Positions 12,390 through 15,298 of a stretch of 15,298 nt of DNA are shown here, piece after piece (the stretch's first letter is position 1; each line of letters opens with the position of its first letter). Under the pieces are notes generated by a model, which saw nothing but the letters and a program-made list of their open reading frames with translations, did not search any database and was not told where the DNA came from. The position numbers and the translations under genes are program-made. The stretch comes from Candidatus Woesearchaeota archaeon (GTDB lineage: Archaea > Nanobdellota > Nanobdellia > Woesearchaeales > GCA-2687795), in NCBI GenBank assembly GCA_002687795.1, contig NZBG01000033.1, positions 1 through 15,298 on the forward strand, in the 5' to 3' direction.

Positions 12390-12428
12390 TAGAAAAAGAA
12401 ACCCTGACATCGAAAAGCAAGAATTTAA
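12390..12428. repeat. Right arm of the bipartite inverted repeat
   Basis: TAGAAAAAGAAACCC (12390-12404) and AAAGCAAGAATTTAA (12414-12428), 9 nt apart, match the left arm blocks perfectly in inverted orientation. The outer ends both finish in TTAA. The arm lies upstream of the predicted methyltransferase promoter, so the whole transcription unit is inside. Confidence 0.85.
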
Positions 12429-12477
12429 TTGAAGATAACACTTATTAAATGAACTATTACTCCACAAGGTCAATTAT

Positions 12478-13983
12478 TCAATAAACATACCTAAACTCCT
12501 TCTTAGTCTCTGATAAGAATATAATATACCCTACAACATAAAGAAAGATGTTAACAAGATAGAACATTGCAAGGAAAAGGCCTATAAAGAAGTCAGGAGA
12601 TAAGATTAATGTTGAGATGCTGCCAAGGTAATACCTTGAAATATCCTTGAAATAAAAATAAATGTAATACCCGAAAAAGCCGTCAATTATTAAGATTCCC
12701 AGTATAAGCATCTTTTCCTTGAGCCAATGGCTGAAGCTAAGGATAAATGCTGCTATGCCTATAACTAAGGAAATAATAAAAGGCAATAACAGAGCTTTCC
12801 CTGATTCTAATATGGAATATGTCTGTATATCAACACCTACAAGGATAGGCTTGTTGATAGAGCTTATCCTAAAGCTTGGCATAAGCAGGAACACAGCCAC
12901 AGAGCAAAAGAATAATGCCAAGGCTATATGGGGAACATTAAAGCCTTTCCTCTGGTAAAGCTTATACCATATAAGAGCTGGCAGGATTAATAGGAACAGC
13001 ATTGCTATGATATTGAAAGAGTAAGTCCACACTAAAGCCAGCTTATTTATCCCAACCATTTTAGGAAGATCGCTTAGCATAAGGTGTATAAGAGGTATAT
13101 GCCCATCTCCTAACTGCATAAAATAAAGAGCACCCTGTTTCCCAATAATATAAGGTATTATAAAAATAGCTACATCTGTTAATAAATGAAGCACAAGCAT
13201 TGCAGAAACGCCCAGAAAAATAGTTTCTTTATAATGGAATAGATTGATGAATCTTTCATAAAAACTCTCACCGAAATTTCCAATCTTATATACCAGTGTT
13301 TCTGGGTTGAATCTCTTGTGATGCCTTATTATGATAAAAAGGTAAAAGAAAATGCCTAGTATTAACAATGGTGCCTCAACAGCCATTGCAAGCCATTCCA
13401 GCATAAGGTTGAAGACTATAACAAAAAAGCCAATCAAAACCAGTAATATGGATAAAAACCTTAAGATTAAGCTCCCAACTTCTCTTGGGGGAAGCCCTTC
13501 TTCATGAAGAATGGACATCAGGCTGGGCTTTTTAATCTCAAGTCTCAGCATATAAAGGCTGATTAAGATAATTAAGATACCCCCAATATAAAAGAAGATT
13601 GTGTTCAACAATGGAGCTGTATCCACTAGCCAGGTTATAGCTCCTCTGAATATTTCTGTTTCGCCAACGCAAACAACCTTGCCAGCCAGTTTTGAAGGCT
13701 CGCATAGTGAAACAGCATAGCCTGTGAGGTTCTTTACAATCAATGAGAAATATGCAACCAATATAAACAAATCAATCTCTTTGTTCCTTATATTCTCTCT
13801 TCTCCCAAATAAGATGTTTGTCAGATCAACCTTGTAAAGAAGATAGCCCAGCAAGGTCCATGATATGATCTTTTTTAGAAACTCTATATCCCCAGGCAGT
13901 AATTCAAAGAAATCAAATACACCCAACAATATCAGTACAATAAGAATAAATTCCTCAATCCTATGAGCTATCTTTGATACCAA
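12478..13983 (-). CDS. Large polytopic membrane protein, unknown family
   Basis: The 501-residue protein has roughly 12-13 hydrophobic helices along its whole length. Only short loops separate them, apart from a basic cytoplasmic-looking loop near 235-255 (IIRHHKRFNPETLVYKIGNFGESFYERF). Two cysteines lie in a loop at about 93-105 (SLCEPSKLAGKVVCVG), likely external. A polar patch LGDGHIPLIHLMLSDLP follows the helix near 285-300. No transporter or enzyme signature is recognised. The frame opens with TTG at 13983; no in-frame ATG is available nearby, and an AT-rich box at about 14008-14020 would give a leaderless start there. It is divergent from the secreted-type gene at 14071, and the two may be functionally linked. 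Confidence 0.75.
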   Translation of the reverse strand: MVSKIAHRIEEFILIVLILLGVFDFFELLPGDIEFLKKIISWTLLGYLLYKVDLTNILFGRRENIRNKEIDLFILVAYFSLIVKNLTGYAVSLCEPSKLAGKVVCVGETEIFRGAITWLVDTAPLLNTIFFYIGGILIILISLYMLRLEIKKPSLMSILHEEGLPPREVGSLILRFLSILLVLIGFFVIVFNLMLEWLAMAVEAPLLILGIFFYLFIIIRHHKRFNPETLVYKIGNFGESFYERFINLFHYKETIFLGVSAMLVLHLLTDVAIFIIPYIIGKQGALYFMQLGDGHIPLIHLMLSDLPKMVGINKLALVWTYSFNIIAMLFLLILPALIWYKLYQRKGFNVPHIALALFFCSVAVFLLMPSFRISSINKPILVGVDIQTYSILESGKALLLPFIISLVIGIAAFILSFSHWLKEKMLILGILIIDGFFGYYIYFYFKDISRYYLGSISTLILSPDFFIGLFLAMFYLVNIFLYVVGYIIFLSETKKEFRYVY

Positions 13984-14038
13984 TTTAATAAGTCATTTTG
14001 GTGAAGCTAGTATTTATTATTTTCCAAAGGAAAGAAAG

Positions 14039-14050
14039 ATTTTTATAATT
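14039..14050 (+). promoter_or_regulatory. TATA box for the gene at 14071
   Basis: An AT-rich box reading ATTTTTATAATT is centred about 26 nt before the ATG, the leaderless spacing used by other genes here. The divergent gene's box (about 14008-14020) is separate. Confidence 0.5.
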
Positions 14051-14070
14051 TCTATGGTGTTAAAAGGATT

Positions 14071-15298
14071 ATGATAAAAAAAGAGGTTAAAGCTATTAGA
14101 TATCTTGTTCTGCTCTGGCTAATACTAAACCTCTCCTTGTTGCCCCTTGCAGCCGCTTATAGCCCTAATGATAACGAGGTATCAATCATAAGAAAGCCAT
14201 CAGTTTCCTATGTAAAAGCTGGTTTTGGGAGGATAACCCCCCTTTCAGATGGATATCCGGATAACACTAACCCGCTAAAGAAGCCAGCCCCTGCTGTTAT
14301 GGTTGTATGGTCATTATTCTCAGCCTTATTAGTTTCCCTTATGTACTTTAGGTTTAACAGGAGAGCAGAGTTTAATACAGCTTTCATAATAATATTAGCT
14401 GTATTGGTAGGAGGAGTTATAATCATATTTGGGTATAGAATAATCAGGTCTAACATTGGGGGGCATTGCATAACCGGCCTTAATATCTTTCAGGAAGACA
14501 TCAAGGCTGCTATAGATGAGAACATGCTTAGGGTTGGCTCTGTGGAAGAGTACAAGTTCAGAGGGCTTTGCGGGTTTGATAAGATATATTTTGTTGATAA
14601 ATATGAAGATGTTAATGTTTCCAGGCTCAATGATATCCCGGAGATAGTTGATAGTGTTAACAGCAGTTCTAAAGACAATCTTTTCCTGGCAGCAGCCAGC
14701 GCGCTTGAAAGAGCTCTTTATATAGGGAGCATTAATATTCCATCTCCTCATTATCTCTGTTTTGAGGTAGAGAACGGTATTCTAAATATGTTATTAGAAG
14801 GAAAGGGCGACTCCACAAGGTTAAAGCATAAAGAGAATATGTTTAACTGCGGACCTACCATTGTTGAGCCTACTATGGGAGAGGTAGAGAATATATCAAA
14901 AGAGGCTGCTGACTTAGGGTTAAATGAAACTGAGATTGTTGATAGGTTTTCTGAGACAGAAGATGATGTGGATATAAGCAGGCAAATAGACTGCGAAAAC
15001 CAGGATGCGCTTGTTGAGATAGAAATTTCACCAGGTGAAGGAAGCGAACTTGAGAATTTTACTTATATTGAATGGATTCCTAAGAACTGTATAGATGATA
15101 TTACTGGTATACTAGAGACATCCGGTGATTATATTATTAAAGGTGACCCATTAATAGTCTGGGAATTTGGTGATATTGATGAGGAAGAGGAAATAATCTA
15201 TAAATTAAGAGGCAAATGCAATGAAACTATTGATTGCGAAGCTGTTATGGAAGGTTTAGGTTTTGCTGAAAGGGTTGAGAAGATATCTAACCTGAGAG
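14071..15298 (+). CDS. Secreted/membrane surface protein, 3' end missing
   Basis: The frame is open from ATG 14071 to the window end: 409 codons with no stop, so the gene is partial. A signal peptide or anchor is visible (KAIRYLVLLWLILNLSLLPLAAAY, split by its A-x-A at about 27-30). Two adjacent helices follow at about 86-105 (VMVVWSLFSALLVSLMYF) and 114-135 (NTAFIIILAVLVGGVIIIFGY). After that comes a long acidic, probably external region with repeated cysteines. Near 310-390 a beta-rich stretch (ALVEIEISPGEGSELENFTYIEWIPKNC at its start, DPLIVWEFGDIDEEEEIIYKL later) resembles the Ig-like/transglutaminase-associated modules of archaeal surface proteins. That resemblance is from memory and loose. 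It is divergent from the polytopic gene at 12478-13983. Confidence 0.75.
   Translation, partial: MIKKEVKAIRYLVLLWLILNLSLLPLAAAYSPNDNEVSIIRKPSVSYVKAGFGRITPLSDGYPDNTNPLKKPAPAVMVVWSLFSALLVSLMYFRFNRRAEFNTAFIIILAVLVGGVIIIFGYRIIRSNIGGHCITGLNIFQEDIKAAIDENMLRVGSVEEYKFRGLCGFDKIYFVDKYEDVNVSRLNDIPEIVDSVNSSSKDNLFLAAASALERALYIGSINIPSPHYLCFEVENGILNMLLEGKGDSTRLKHKENMFNCGPTIVEPTMGEVENISKEAADLGLNETEIVDRFSETEDDVDISRQIDCENQDALVEIEISPGEGSELENFTYIEWIPKNCIDDITGILETSGDYIIKGDPLIVWEFGDIDEEEEIIYKLRGKCNETIDCEAVMEGLGFAERVEKISNLR

Noticed and set aside
14208..14751. Minus-strand open frames within the gene at 14071.
   Set aside because: The plus-strand frame is open for over 400 codons with a signal peptide and membrane helices. 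The reverse frames are shadows.
1..15298. CRISPR arrays, insertion-sequence transposases, restriction or toxin-antitoxin systems.
   Set aside because: No regularly spaced repeats, no transposase motifs and no recognisable defence genes were seen. The lone methyltransferase has UbiE-like motifs rather than DNA-methylase NPPY/DPPY motifs.

Overview
The window looks like chromosomal DNA from an AT-rich archaeon, most likely a small-genome DPANN lineage of the Woesearchaeota/Pacearchaeota kind. Archaeal markers are ribosomal protein eS17, Alba, Pth2, a secF-secD pair, a DUF1931-like histone-fold protein, tRNA genes with archaeal-type introns, and TATA boxes about 25-30 nt upstream of many start codons (leaderless transcripts). 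Some genes instead have Shine-Dalgarno sequences of the GAGGTGAT/GGTGAT type. The lineage is inferred from gene style; no species is recognised.

Layout. 1-613: end of an unknown gene and a pilin-like, cysteine-rich envelope protein. 614-866: a non-coding stretch rich in nested inverted repeats, possibly an RNA gene. 867-3507: secF and secD, the export accessory subunits. 3557-4036: a minimal VIT1/CCC1-like membrane protein. 4088-5065: a diacylglycerol-kinase-fold protein with an altered catalytic loop, convergent with trxB (5078-5986, minus strand). trxB is divergent from 6039-7823, three tandem paralogous five-span membrane proteins; one palindromic TATA box lies exactly midway between the two start codons. 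7942-8118: a 58-residue histone-fold protein not in most ORF-length cut-offs, with a leader able to form two competing hairpins.

8330-9283: a LAGLIDADG homing endonuclease whose 3' end runs into a tRNA-Gly(CCC) gene (9235-9319) and stops inside that tRNA's 14-nt intron. 9320-9553 (minus): a small unknown protein. 9649-11391: pth2, an agmatinase/arginase-family enzyme, eS17 and Alba. 11451-11569: a tRNA-Arg(TCG) gene that reads best with two introns, one in the D loop with a textbook bulge-helix-bulge. 11620-12428: a methyltransferase gene enclosed by a two-part perfect inverted repeat. 12478-13983 (minus): a large unknown polytopic membrane protein, divergent from a secreted/membrane protein (14071 onward) cut by the window end.

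How the genes fit together. Housekeeping functions dominate: protein export (SecDF), redox (TrxB), translation (two tRNAs, Pth2, eS17), chromatin (Alba, DUF1931-like) and polyamine/arginine metabolism. Between them are lineage-specific envelope proteins. The accessory or mobile layer is the homing endonuclease next to an intron-bearing tRNA and the inverted-repeat-bounded methyltransferase downstream of the other tRNA. The strongest candidates for something new are the twice-interrupted tRNA-Arg, the endonuclease/tRNA overlap, the symmetric promoter, the three-paralog cluster and the inverted-repeat cassette.
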